Shown here: piece after piece, positions 1-6,908 of the stretch
Layout of the letters: each line of letters starts with the position of its first letter
Position numbering within the stretch: the stretch's first letter is position 1
Notes under the pieces: model-generated
The model's database searches: none
What the model saw: the letters and a program-made list of their open reading frames with translations, nothing else
What the model was told of the DNA's origin: nothing
Assembly: GCA_958418185.1 (NCBI GenBank)
Contig: CATZEP010000041.1
Coordinates: forward strand, 1-10,824
Reading direction: 5' to 3'
DNA length: 10,824 bases
From: an uncultured Collinsella sp.
Lineage (GTDB): Bacteria; Actinomycetota; Coriobacteriia; Coriobacteriales; Coriobacteriaceae
Program-made: the position numbers and the translations under genes

Positions 1-893
1 GGAGCCGATAAGGTCTATCTTGCCACGACCAAGGAGGAGGGTGTTCGTCCCCTCCTCTTCCTGGATAACGGTTCGGGCGTTCCGCAGGATATGCAGGAGC
101 GTATCTTCGATGCCCGTGTCACCTCCAAACTCGAGAGCATGAAAATAGACCGTTGGGGTGTTCACGGTCGTGGTATGGCGTTGTTCTCTATCAAGCAGAA
201 CACGGATGAGGCGCGCGTTGTTACATCGGGCGTCGATTTGGGCTCCGCGTTTAAGGTGTGCGTTGCTACCGATCGCTTGGGTGAGCGCGCCGACCAGTCG
301 AGCTGGCCTCAGGCGGTTAAAGACGAAGACGGACGCTATGTATGTGCTCGCGGCCCCCACAACATCATTCGTGCTGCGTGTGAGTTTGCCCTTGAGGAGC
401 TGCGTTGCTGCGATGTGTATCTGGGCTCTCCATCCGAGATCGCTGCGACCCTGTACGCTCAGGCTTCGAGTCGTCTCGATACGTCGCGCCTGCTCTTTAT
501 CGATGACGAGTGCGAGCTTCCGGTTATTGATCGTTTGGCCTTGCTTCGGATGCCGAGGACTTTATCCGGATCTGCTCCGGGCTGGGTCTCGAGATGTCCG
601 AGCGCACTGCCCACCGTATTCTGTCGGGACAGATTAAGCCCGTTCGCGGCGTGACCGCGCGCCTGCTGCGCGAGCGTGATTCTACCTCGCATGCGCCGGC
701 TCCCGTCGATCTTGCCAAGGACCGTCGAGGCCTTCGTATCGCCAAGGATGATATGGCGCAGTTTTCGCGTGCTGTCGAGCGTGACTTTAACGACCTCGCT
801 GCCCGGTATTACCTCAATCTGTGCGGCGACCCTAAGATTCGCGTTTCGCGTGATCGCATCACGGTGACGTTCGATCTTGCCAAAGAGGAATAG
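1..893 (+). pseudogene. GHKL (HATPase_c)-type ATP-binding protein, 5'-truncated by window and frameshifted
   Basis: The reading frame is open from base 1, so the N-terminus lies outside the window. Frame 1 shows an HATPase_c core: an N-G1 type box with D22-N-G-S-G-V-P (about 64-84), then a G2-type glycine motif, GVHGRGMALFSI (157-192). This is the ATP-binding fold of histidine kinases, MutL and Hsp90; no phospho-acceptor or receiver domain is visible. Frame 1 continues to a stop at 652-654, but its residues after about 543 look wrong. Frame 3, which opens only after a stop at 528-530, continues the protein sensibly (ASDAEDFIRICSGLGLEMSE) to the stop at 891-893. Restoring one G (ttgct to ttggct) near 543 joins the two halves. 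Either the gene is broken or the sequence has an error. The C-terminal part resembles no family I can name. It lies 74 bp upstream of spoVS on the same strand. The ATPase fold is fairly sure; the biological role is unknown. Confidence 0.6.
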
Positions 894-899
894 CATCTT

Positions 900-917
900 T
901 ACCGAGTCCGCTCGGTA
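900..917 (+). other. Small hairpin between the ATPase gene and spoVS
   Basis: A 7-bp perfect stem (900-906 with 911-917, core ACCGAG/CTCGGT) with a TCCG loop follows the upstream stop codon by 6 bp. There is no T-run after it, so it is not a standard intrinsic terminator. It could be a processing or stability element, or chance. Confidence 0.3.
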
Positions 918-967
918 CGATACAGTTATTGCAGTTAAAACGTACTTTTAAACGCAGGAGTTTCTTC

Positions 968-1285
968 ATGGATTGCCTGAAGGTATCAAGCAAATCATCG
1001 CCCGCGTCCGTTGCCGGCGCCATTGCCGGCATGGTCAAAGATGGCGTCCCCGTCAACATTCAATGCGTCGGTGCCGGTGCCGTCAACCAGGCCATCAAGG
1101 CCGTTGCCATTGCGCGCGGCTTTCTGATTCCGACCGGCTTTGATGTCTCCTGCGCGCCGGTGTTCTCCGACATCCTCATTAACGGGGAGTCGCGCACTGC
1201 GATTCGTCTCTCTATCTACGTTCACCAGATTAATCGGGCTGCTATGGATAGCGTCGTCATGGACGACGTTAAGCCTGTTGCGTAA
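968..1285 (+). CDS. spoVS: Stage V sporulation protein S family (SpoVS)
   Basis: The 105-residue product matches the small SpoVS family almost end to end: LKVSSKSSPASVAGAIAG (residues 4-21), the hallmark GAGAVNQAIKAVAIARGF (35-52), then the conserved GES-RTAIRLSIYV segment. The family is usually about 86 residues; the extra length is a C-terminal tail of roughly 20 residues. I chose ATG at 968 because AGGAG (956-960) sits 7 bp upstream and the conserved domain starts immediately; a longer frame from TTG at 929 adds residues the family lacks. In Bacillus, SpoVS affects septation and spore development. The fold is related to Alba-type nucleic-acid-binding proteins, and homologues occur in many non-sporulating bacteria, where the role is not established. 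It sits 65 bp upstream of miaB in the same direction and may be co-transcribed with it. Confidence 0.93.
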   Translation: MDCLKVSSKSSPASVAGAIAGMVKDGVPVNIQCVGAGAVNQAIKAVAIARGFLIPTGFDVSCAPVFSDILINGESRTAIRLSIYVHQINRAAMDSVVMDDVKPVA

Positions 1286-1350
1286 GCGAGCCATCTGCAC
1301 GCTTGTAGCACCTATGCGCCCCGTCGATACCATCGTTAGGATGTAAGCTC

Positions 1351-2721
1351 ATGGACCAGCGTTCCGTACGCGATATTCTTGCCGGTAAAACCTATTTTAT
1401 CCGCACATTCGGCTGCCAGATGAACCAGCACGACTCCGAGCGCGTGAGTGGCTTGCTCGATTCGTATGGCTGTCTTATGGCGCTCGATCCCGAGCATGCC
1501 GATATTGTCGTGTTCATGACGTGCTGTGTGCGCGAGGCTGCCGATACGCGCCTGTACGGTCAGTGCAATTCCTGCAAGAGCCTTCCTCCTTCGCCTTCGG
1601 GTAAGCGCGTGGTCGCCGTGGGCGGCTGCATCGCCCAGCGCGACGGCGAGGGCTTGCTCACCAACGTCGATAACGTCAACGTCATTTTTGGCACCCATTC
1701 TATTGCTCACGTGGCCGAGCTTATCGCCGAGGCGTTTTTGGATGGCAAGCGCCATATCCGCACGAATGAGCATGAGGATACCGACGCCATGAGTATGCCG
1801 TGGCATCGCGAGACGCAGTATCACGCATGGGTGCCCATTATGACGGGCTGCAACAACTTCTGTACGTACTGCATCGTGCCCTACGTCCGTGGTCGTGAGA
1901 AGAGCCGTCCCTTCGAGGAGATTGTCGACGAGGTGACAGGTCTGGTGCGCCAGGGCGTGCGCGAGATTACGCTGCTGGGACAGAACGTTAACTCCTACGG
2001 TCGCGATCTCTTTGGCAAGCCGCGTTTCGCCGATCTGCTGCGCGCCGTGGGCGATACGGGCGTCGAGCGCATCTTCTTTACCTCTTCTCATCCTAAGGAT
2101 CTGCTGCCCGAGACCATTGATGCTATGGCCGAGACGCCTGCCGTCATGCCGCAGCTTCACCTGGCCGTTCAGTCGGGCTCCACGCGCATTCTTAAAGAGA
2201 TGAATCGTCGTTATACGCGCGAGGATTATCTGGGCCTGGTCGATCGTATTCGTAACCGTATGCCCGATATTGCGCTTTCGACCGATATCATCGTGGGTTT
2301 CCCGGGCGAGACCGAGGAAGACTTTGAGCAGACGCTGTCGCTTGCCGAGACGGTGCGCTATGCCCAAGCCTACACGTTTATTTACTCCAAGCGCGCCGGT
2401 ACCCCGGCAGCTGAGATTTATGATCCCACCCCGCATGAGGTTATCCTTGAGCGCTTTAACCGTCTGGTCAAGGTTATCGAGACGACGGCGCACGAGTATA
2501 ACCAGGGCGAACTTCACACCGTGGTGCCTGCACTTATTGAGGGTACGAGCAAGAAGAACGACGCTGTCCTTCTGGGCAAGAGCCCCAAGAACCAGACGGT
2601 GCATGCGCCGATTCCTGCTGGCTATGGCATCGATCAGCTTATCGGCAAGATCGTCGATGTTGATATTGATGTTGCCAAGACGTGGTATCTGTCTGGCTCC
2701 GTCGTGGGCGAGCCTCGCTAA
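1351..2721 (+). CDS. miaB: tRNA-2-methylthio-N6-dimethylallyladenosine synthase MiaB
   Basis: This radical-SAM methylthiotransferase converts i6A37 to ms2i6A37 in tRNAs that read UNN codons. The 456 residues have the expected order. The N-terminal UPF0004 domain carries the auxiliary-cluster cysteines C22 (FGCQMNQ), C58 (in TCCVREAAD) and C93 (GGCIAQRDGE). The radical-SAM CX3CX2C motif is C167-NNF-C171-TY-C174, and a C-terminal TRAM RNA-binding domain follows (about 385-452). The usual Asn before the second cysteine (NTC) is Met here (MTC), a mild departure. The VNVIFGTHSI segment and VREAAD favour MiaB over RimO or MtaB. A TAGGA-like ribosome site (1337-1341) precedes the ATG. The stop overlaps the miaA start by one base (TAATG), so the enzymes of two successive steps are encoded together and probably translated in coupled fashion. 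Confidence 0.95.
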   Translation: MDQRSVRDILAGKTYFIRTFGCQMNQHDSERVSGLLDSYGCLMALDPEHADIVVFMTCCVREAADTRLYGQCNSCKSLPPSPSGKRVVAVGGCIAQRDGEGLLTNVDNVNVIFGTHSIAHVAELIAEAFLDGKRHIRTNEHEDTDAMSMPWHRETQYHAWVPIMTGCNNFCTYCIVPYVRGREKSRPFEEIVDEVTGLVRQGVREITLLGQNVNSYGRDLFGKPRFADLLRAVGDTGVERIFFTSSHPKDLLPETIDAMAETPAVMPQLHLAVQSGSTRILKEMNRRYTREDYLGLVDRIRNRMPDIALSTDIIVGFPGETEEDFEQTLSLAETVRYAQAYTFIYSKRAGTPAAEIYDPTPHEVILERFNRLVKVIETTAHEYNQGELHTVVPALIEGTSKKNDAVLLGKSPKNQTVHAPIPAGYGIDQLIGKIVDVDIDVAKTWYLSGSVVGEPR

Positions 2722-3659
2722 TGATTTCCCCCGGTGCAAGCCTTTCTGCCGTAGCGATTGTCGGTCCGACGGCGGTCGGCAAAAGCGATGTTGCCGACCG
2801 CCTGGCCGCTCGTCTTTCGTCCGAAGTGTTGTCATGTGACGCGATGCAAATCTATCGCGGCATGGACATTGGTACGGCCAAGATGACGCCTGAGGAGTGC
2901 TCGGCACCTCTGCGCCTTATCGATATCGTGGATCCCGGCGTCGCGTATTCTGCTGCGCTCTACCAGTCGGACGCCCGAGCACATGTCGAGCGTTTGCTTG
3001 GCGAGCAGCGTCTTCCGGTCTTTTGCGGCGGTACGGGCTTGTATCTCAAGGCCGCTCTCGATGAAATGGATTTTCCTTCGGGAGAACTCGAGGACGAACG
3101 CCGCGTGGGCTATCAGGAGCTTGCCGAGCGCATTGGCGAGGAAGCATTGCATGCCCTGCTTGCCGAGCGCGACCCCGAATCAGCTGCCGTGATTCATCCC
3201 CATAACGTGCGTCGTGTGATTCGTGCGCTTGAGATGCACGATGACGGCGTGTCGTATGCCCAGCAGAAGTCGAAATTCAGTGTTCCGCGCGAGCGTTATC
3301 ACGCCTTGTGGTTTGGTCTGACGCGTAGCCGTGAAGTGCTCTATGAGCGTATTAACCTACGTGTCGACCTTATGTTTGAGCAGGGACTGGTTGATGAGGT
3401 CCGTGGCCTTATGGACCAGGGCCTGGGTGATGCGCTCACGTCGATGCAGGCAATTGGTTACAAAGAGATCATTGATGCCTTGCGTGGCGTTATTACCATG
3501 GATGAGGCCCGTGAGCTTATCAAGATGCGCTCACGTCGCTATGCCAAGCGCCAGCTTTCCTGGTTTAAGCGTGATGATCGCATCGTGTGGTTCGATGTGG
3601 ATGAGTTTACGATCGATGAGGTCGTTGATGATATTTACCGTCGCATTGAGGCTGCCTAA
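2721..3659 (+). CDS. miaA: tRNA dimethylallyltransferase MiaA
   Basis: MiaA transfers the dimethylallyl group from DMAPP to N6 of A37, making the i6A substrate for MiaB. The 312 residues show the P-loop GPTAVGKS (15-22), the catalytic-site segment SCDAMQIYRGMDIGTAK with Asp40 as the likely general base, CGGTGLYL, HPHNVRRVIRALE, the MQAIGYKEI motif and a C-terminal RRYAKRQLSWFKRD stretch, all typical of the family and of normal length. I chose ATG at 2721 because it overlaps the miaB stop (TAATG) and the P-loop follows at the usual distance. A GTG at 2682 would add 13 residues inside miaB. No strong Shine-Dalgarno sequence precedes the ATG, which suggests reinitiation after miaB. The stop in turn overlaps the hflX start. 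Confidence 0.95.
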   Translation: MISPGASLSAVAIVGPTAVGKSDVADRLAARLSSEVLSCDAMQIYRGMDIGTAKMTPEECSAPLRLIDIVDPGVAYSAALYQSDARAHVERLLGEQRLPVFCGGTGLYLKAALDEMDFPSGELEDERRVGYQELAERIGEEALHALLAERDPESAAVIHPHNVRRVIRALEMHDDGVSYAQQKSKFSVPRERYHALWFGLTRSREVLYERINLRVDLMFEQGLVDEVRGLMDQGLGDALTSMQAIGYKEIIDALRGVITMDEARELIKMRSRRYAKRQLSWFKRDDRIVWFDVDEFTIDEVVDDIYRRIEAA

Positions 3660-4948
3660 TGGCACGTTTTTCCTTGATCCCCACGGCGCCTGAACCCGAG
3701 CGCGCCATATTGGTTGGTGTTGAGTGGCGCGATAACGCCTGGCCGCTCGACCGTTCGCTCGACGAGCTCGAGCGTCTAGCCCACACTGCTGGGGCCCAAT
3801 GCGTTGCACGCTTGTCTCAGCGCCTGGTCAAGCCCTATCCCAAATCGTTTATCGGCTCCGGAAAGGTCGAGGAGCTGTGCGGTTTGGTGCATCGCATGGA
3901 TGCGGATGTTGTTATCTTCGACGACGACCTGACTCCTTCACAGCAGTCCTATCTTGAGAAAGCCGTGGGCGAACCGGTCAAGATTATTGACCGTACGGCG
4001 TTGATTTTGGATATCTTTGGTCTGCATGCCCAGACGCGTGAGGGCCGCTTGCAGGTGCAGCTGGCACAGTTGCAGTACCTGTTGCCTCGTTTGCGAGGTA
4101 TGTGGAGCCACCTTGCCAAGGAACAGACGCGTGGCGGTATTGGCTCGCGCTTTGGCCAGGGCGAAAGCCAACTCGAGGTCGACCGTCGTCTGATTCGCAA
4201 TAAGATCGCTGCGCTTCGACGCGAACTGAAACAGGTTGAACAGCGCCGCGATGTGCAATCGAAAAGCCGTATTGAATCGCCAGCGTTTCGCGTTGCGTTG
4301 GCTGGCTACACCAATGCCGGCAAGTCGACGCTGCTTAATCGTTTGACGGGATCCACGGTACTTTCGCAGGATAAGCTGTTTGCCACGCTCGATCCTACAA
4401 CGCGCTCGTACCGTTTGCCCGGTGGTCGTGGCATGACGATCACCGATACCGTCGGCTTTATTCAAAAGCTGCCACATGGCCTGGTCGACGCGTTTAAATC
4501 TACGCTTTCCGAGGTGCTCGGCGCCGATTTGATTCTTAAAGTTGTAGATGCTTCCGATGAGGATTATGAGCGTCAGCTCGAGGCGGTTGATCGTGTCCTT
4601 GATGAGATTGGTGCCGGTGAGCGCCTGACACTTACCGTGTTCAATAAAATTGATCTGCTCGATAGCGTCGATCGCTTGAGCTTTCGCCGGCGCTATCCCG
4701 AGGCGGTGCTGTTCTCGGCTCAGACGGGTGAGGGTCTTGATGACTTAGTCGACCGCATCGCTCGTGAAGCGGCCGCCACGGACGTGTTGCTCTCGGCCGA
4801 TATCCCGTATCGAGAGGGCGCGTTAATCACGCTCGTGCACGAACAGGGAACCCTTCTGCACGAGGAATACCTCGAGGACGGCGTTCGTATTGTGGCAAAG
4901 CTTCCGGACCGTATCGCACCACGTCTTGAGCGTTACCGAACGGAATAA
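3659..4948 (+). CDS. hflX: GTPase HflX
   Basis: HflX is a translational GTPase that binds 50S/70S ribosomes and can split stalled or hibernating ribosomes under stress. The 429-residue product has the HflX-specific N-terminal domain (from RAILVGVEW, with the glycine-rich segment LAKEQTRGGIGSRFGQGESQLEVDRR before the G domain) and then a complete GTPase core: G1 GYTNAGKS (216-223), the switch I segment FATLDPTTR, G3 DTVGF (263-267), G4 NKID (329-332) and G5 SAQTGEG (353-359). The start overlaps the miaA stop (TAATG), making miaB-miaA-hflX a tightly coupled run. The last 16 bp overlap the 3' end of the convergent membrane protein gene, and I see no terminator between them. miaA next to hflX is a common pairing, also seen in the hfq operon of Proteobacteria. 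Confidence 0.95.
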   Translation: MARFSLIPTAPEPERAILVGVEWRDNAWPLDRSLDELERLAHTAGAQCVARLSQRLVKPYPKSFIGSGKVEELCGLVHRMDADVVIFDDDLTPSQQSYLEKAVGEPVKIIDRTALILDIFGLHAQTREGRLQVQLAQLQYLLPRLRGMWSHLAKEQTRGGIGSRFGQGESQLEVDRRLIRNKIAALRRELKQVEQRRDVQSKSRIESPAFRVALAGYTNAGKSTLLNRLTGSTVLSQDKLFATLDPTTRSYRLPGGRGMTITDTVGFIQKLPHGLVDAFKSTLSEVLGADLILKVVDASDEDYERQLEAVDRVLDEIGAGERLTLTVFNKIDLLDSVDRLSFRRRYPEAVLFSAQTGEGLDDLVDRIAREAAATDVLLSADIPYREGALITLVHEQGTLLHEEYLEDGVRIVAKLPDRIAPRLERYRTE

Positions 4949-5637
4949 ATCAGCTCCAGTACACCCAAGATAACCGGTTGATGAAGCAGGTAGAACGGCA
5001 GTGCATGGCGTCCGAGGCTTGCGAGCACGGGGATGGGATTCTCATAGGCCCATACTGGTGCCTCGCAGTTTGATTCCTGTGCCGTTCGAGCGGCAAAGAA
5101 GCCTGCGAGGTACATAAAATAGAATGGGATGAGCGGATAGTAATCACCGGAGACAAAGTCTGGACCTGGGAACCCCAGCCAAGCTAGATAGGGGATAGGG
5201 TAGACCGCTTTAGGAATGCTCCAGGTACAGGCAAAGAGTATGAGGCAAAACGTTATACCCCATACTGCCGGCACTCTATCGAGAACCGGGCGCGCGAGCG
5301 CGACAATGGCAGTGCACGCCGCCATGCAGAAAATGATGCCGAAGTTCACCGAGTCATCAACCGAGACGAACGTCGTTGCAATCCATACGACCAAAGCGGC
5401 AGCGGCATATTTGGCGGCACGCTTGATGTTGTTGCGCGAGAGGGTGCACATCCAGCCGGCAATAAATAAAAATACCCAACTGATGCTGGCACGCCAGATG
5501 TCCTGGAAGATGGTCTGGGTAAACCAGGGCATCTCCCAACCATATAGGTAGGCAAGGTCGTAGCAGGCATGAAATCCCGCCATCGATAGCATGGTAAACC
5601 CGCGAATGGTATCAAAGACGGTGATGCGTTTTTGCAT
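4933..5637 (-). CDS. DUF1624 / heparan-alpha-glucosaminide N-acetyltransferase-like membrane protein
   Basis: The 234-residue integral membrane protein has about seven hydrophobic segments (roughly 10-33, 48-66, 74-92, 96-115, 122-140, 163-183 and 208-231). It carries the motifs of the bacterial DUF1624/HGSNAT_cat family: an N-terminal VFDTIRGFTMLSM segment, IAGWMCTLSRNNIKR (59-73), GDYYPLIPFYF, and a C-terminal LGRHALPFYLLHQPVILG (208-225). Members are presumed to be transmembrane acyltransferases; the bacterial substrate is generally unknown, and I do not assign one. Its ATG overlaps the lexA stop (TAATG) and lacks its own clear Shine-Dalgarno sequence, so it is probably translated from the lexA transcript and therefore damage-responsive. 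Its 3' end overlaps hflX tail to tail by 16 bp. Family assignment is good; function is open. Confidence 0.85.
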   Translation of the reverse strand: MQKRITVFDTIRGFTMLSMAGFHACYDLAYLYGWEMPWFTQTIFQDIWRASISWVFLFIAGWMCTLSRNNIKRAAKYAAAALVVWIATTFVSVDDSVNFGIIFCMAACTAIVALARPVLDRVPAVWGITFCLILFACTWSIPKAVYPIPYLAWLGFPGPDFVSGDYYPLIPFYFMYLAGFFAARTAQESNCEAPVWAYENPIPVLASLGRHALPFYLLHQPVILGVLELIYSVR

Positions 5638-6281
5638 TACGAAAACCGGCGCATCAAACCGACGACCTTGCCCAGAATCGTGGGATTTGTCGCGTAGATG
5701 GGCTCCATGGTGTCGTTTTCAGGCTGCAGGCGAACGCGCCCCTGCTCCTTGTAGAACGTTTTGACTGTTGCGGAGCCTTCGATCATGGCAACGATAATCT
5801 CGCCATTCATGGCGCTCTTCTGCTCGCGAACGATGATGTAGTCGCCGTTATAGATGCCGACGTTAATCATCGAATTGCCGTGGACCTCGAGGATAAAGGA
5901 CCCCTGGTCCGTTGCGATTTCGGTCGGGATGGTAAAGGTGTCCTCGATATTCTGCTCGGCAAGGATGGGAATCCCTGCGGCGACGCGGCCTACGAGAGGC
6001 AGCGATACGGTGCCGCGGGGTGCCGTAGGCTCATCGGACTTTGAGATGGAGACGGAAGACCCGTCTTCGTCAAAGAGCTCGAGGGCGCGAGGCTTGGTGG
6101 CGTCACGCTTGAGCAGGCCGCGTGCTTCGAGTGCGGAGAGATGTGCATGTACGGTACTAGGGGAGGAAAGGCCCACAGCCGAAGCCATCTCGCGCACACT
6201 GGGCGGATAGCCCTTCTCCTGCTGATATTCCTTGATGAAGTCGTAAATTTGCTGCTGACGCTTGGTAATTTTGCGAGCCAT
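5637..6281 (-). CDS. lexA: SOS repressor LexA
   Basis: LexA represses SOS genes and is inactivated by RecA-stimulated self-cleavage. The 214 residues show an N-terminal winged helix-turn-helix (about 1-69, KRQQQIYDFI then VREMASAVGLSSPSTVHAHL) and a C-terminal S24-type peptidase domain. The scissile pair is A102-G103 (VGRVAAGIP), and the catalytic dyad is S137 (HGNSM) and K174 (ATVKTF). I chose ATG at 6281 because a GAGAGGAA ribosome site lies just upstream and the protein then begins MARKITKRQQ, the usual family start. Upstream ATGs at 6302 and 6311 have no Shine-Dalgarno sequence, and the 6311 start lies inside LexA box 1. The gene is transcribed away from the LysM gene through three LexA boxes, so it is almost certainly autoregulated. 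A DUF1624 gene follows, joined by TAATG. Confidence 0.96.
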   Translation of the reverse strand: MARKITKRQQQIYDFIKEYQQEKGYPPSVREMASAVGLSSPSTVHAHLSALEARGLLKRDATKPRALELFDEDGSSVSISKSDEPTAPRGTVSLPLVGRVAAGIPILAEQNIEDTFTIPTEIATDQGSFILEVHGNSMINVGIYNGDYIIVREQKSAMNGEIIVAMIEGSATVKTFYKEQGRVRLQPENDTMEPIYATNPTILGKVVGLMRRFS

Positions 6282-6304
6282 CAGGGATTCCTCTCTACTC
6301 ATAC

Positions 6305-6318
6305 CAAACAAATGTTCT
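6305..6318. promoter_or_regulatory. LexA box 1 (lexA-proximal, weaker)
   Basis: CAAACAAATGTTCT matches the Gram-positive LexA consensus CGAAC-N4-GTTCG with one mismatch in each half-site. It lies 24 bp upstream of the lexA start codon, probably in the lexA leader or core promoter. Its centre is exactly 28 bp from the centre of box 2. Confidence 0.6.
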
Positions 6319-6326
6319 ATTTTTGC

Positions 6327-6354
6327 TTGACAGGAACAACTGTTCGAAGATAAT
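6327..6354 (+). promoter_or_regulatory. SOS-controlled promoter of the LysM gene
   Basis: A perfect TTGACA (-35, 6327-6332) is followed by a 16-bp spacer and GATAAT (-10, 6349-6354; five of six consensus bases). The transcript would start near 6361 and carry a leader of about 84 nt before the ATG at 6445. LexA box 2 fills the spacer and box 3 covers the start site. I could not place the lexA promoter on the other strand with confidence. Confidence 0.75.
6333..6346. promoter_or_regulatory. LexA box 2
   Basis: GGAACAACTGTTCG matches CGAAC-N4-GTTCG except for the first base. It starts directly after the TTGACA -35 element and fills 14 of the 16 spacer bases of the promoter facing the LysM gene, so LexA bound here would block RNA polymerase. 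It lies between boxes 1 and 3 at 28-bp steps. Confidence 0.88.
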
Positions 6355-6360
6355 AATAAC

Positions 6361-6374
6361 CGAACACTCGTTCC
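6361..6374. promoter_or_regulatory. LexA box 3
   Basis: CGAACACTCGTTCC matches CGAAC-N4-GTTCG except for the last base. It begins at the predicted transcription start of the LysM gene promoter (about 7 bp after the -10) and lies exactly 28 bp from box 2. Confidence 0.85.
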
Positions 6375-6414
6375 CGCGCTAGACTTTTTTGTCCCCGCGG
6401 CTTGATAAAACAGT

Positions 6415-6434
6415 TCTCGTCAAAACAAACGAGA
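6415..6434 (+). other. Leader hairpin next to the LysM gene ribosome site
   Basis: A TCTCGT / ACGAGA 6-bp stem (6415-6420, 6429-6434) with an A-rich 8-nt loop ends inside the Shine-Dalgarno run GAGAGGAGAA (6431-6440). It could mildly limit ribosome access. The stem is short, so this may be chance. Confidence 0.3.
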
Positions 6435-6444
6435 GGAGAACAGA

Positions 6445-6894
6445 ATGAACGCAGCGGATATGGTCCAGGGAAACCTCGCCCTTAAGCTCGAGACGCCCGC
6501 CTCGCCTGCCTTTACGGTCGTGAAGGGCGGACGCTCTCATTTTCAGGCCGTGGCCACTAAGCCCGTTCGCACCCAGCGTGCGGCCGCTGCTTTGGCTCCT
6601 GTTGCCCTGAAGGCCTCGACGATTGTTGCTGTTGCTGTAGCGTTCACCCTGTTCTTTGTGCTCGCCACGTCAGTTTTTTCTGCTCGCCACGCAGCATATG
6701 CCGATTCCGTAGCCAACGTTACCTACGAGACGGTTCGCGTGCATCCCGGCGATTCCCTGTGGTCGCTTGCCCAGGAGCATCCCATCGATGGCCTTTCCAC
6801 ACAGGAGACTTCCGACATGATTCGTAGCGTCAATCACCTCGATCGCGGCTCTCTTGATGCTGGTGCAGTTCTGAAAGTTCCGACTCGTTCGTAA
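6445..6894 (+). CDS. Membrane-anchored LysM protein, probable SOS cell-division inhibitor (YneA/Rv2719c/DivS-like)
   Basis: The 149-residue protein has a basic, low-complexity N-terminal segment (1-56), one transmembrane helix (about 58-80) and a single C-terminal LysM domain (about 94-146; YETVRVHPGDSLWSLAQ to LKVP), which would face the cell wall and bind peptidoglycan. A strong Shine-Dalgarno sequence (6431-6440) precedes the ATG. It is divergent from lexA behind three LexA boxes. This is the layout of yneA in Bacillus subtilis, Rv2719c in Mycobacterium tuberculosis and divS in Corynebacterium, where the lexA neighbour is a small damage-induced protein that delays septation. Those proteins share architecture more than sequence, so the function here is inferred from architecture, position and operators, not from similarity. 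No catalytic domain is visible. Confidence 0.85.
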   Translation: MNAADMVQGNLALKLETPASPAFTVVKGGRSHFQAVATKPVRTQRAAAALAPVALKASTIVAVAVAFTLFFVLATSVFSARHAAYADSVANVTYETVRVHPGDSLWSLAQEHPIDGLSTQETSDMIRSVNHLDRGSLDAGAVLKVPTRS

Positions 6895-6908
6895 GATTTC
6901 GGCTCGGT

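Noticed and set aside
531..560. Programmed -1 ribosomal frameshift in the ATPase gene
   Set aside because: No X-XXY-YYZ slippery heptamer is present at ttggccttgcttcgg, and no clear downstream pseudoknot was seen. A deletion or sequencing error is simpler.
929..967. Earlier TTG start for SpoVS
   Set aside because: It adds 13 basic residues absent from the family and ignores the AGGAG placed correctly for ATG 968.
1304..1332. Possible separate promoter for miaB (TTGTAG - 17 bp - GATACC)
   Set aside because: The -10 matches only three of six consensus bases, so it is too weak to call.
1336..2907. 523-codon minus-strand open frame over miaB
   Set aside because: It is a mirror of GC-rich codon use in miaB; it has no recognisable domain, and miaB is unmistakable on the plus strand.
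6282..6311. LexA start codons at 6302 or 6311
   Set aside because: Neither has a ribosome site, and 6311 lies within LexA box 1. ATG at 6281 has GAGAGGAA upstream and gives the normal LexA N-terminus.
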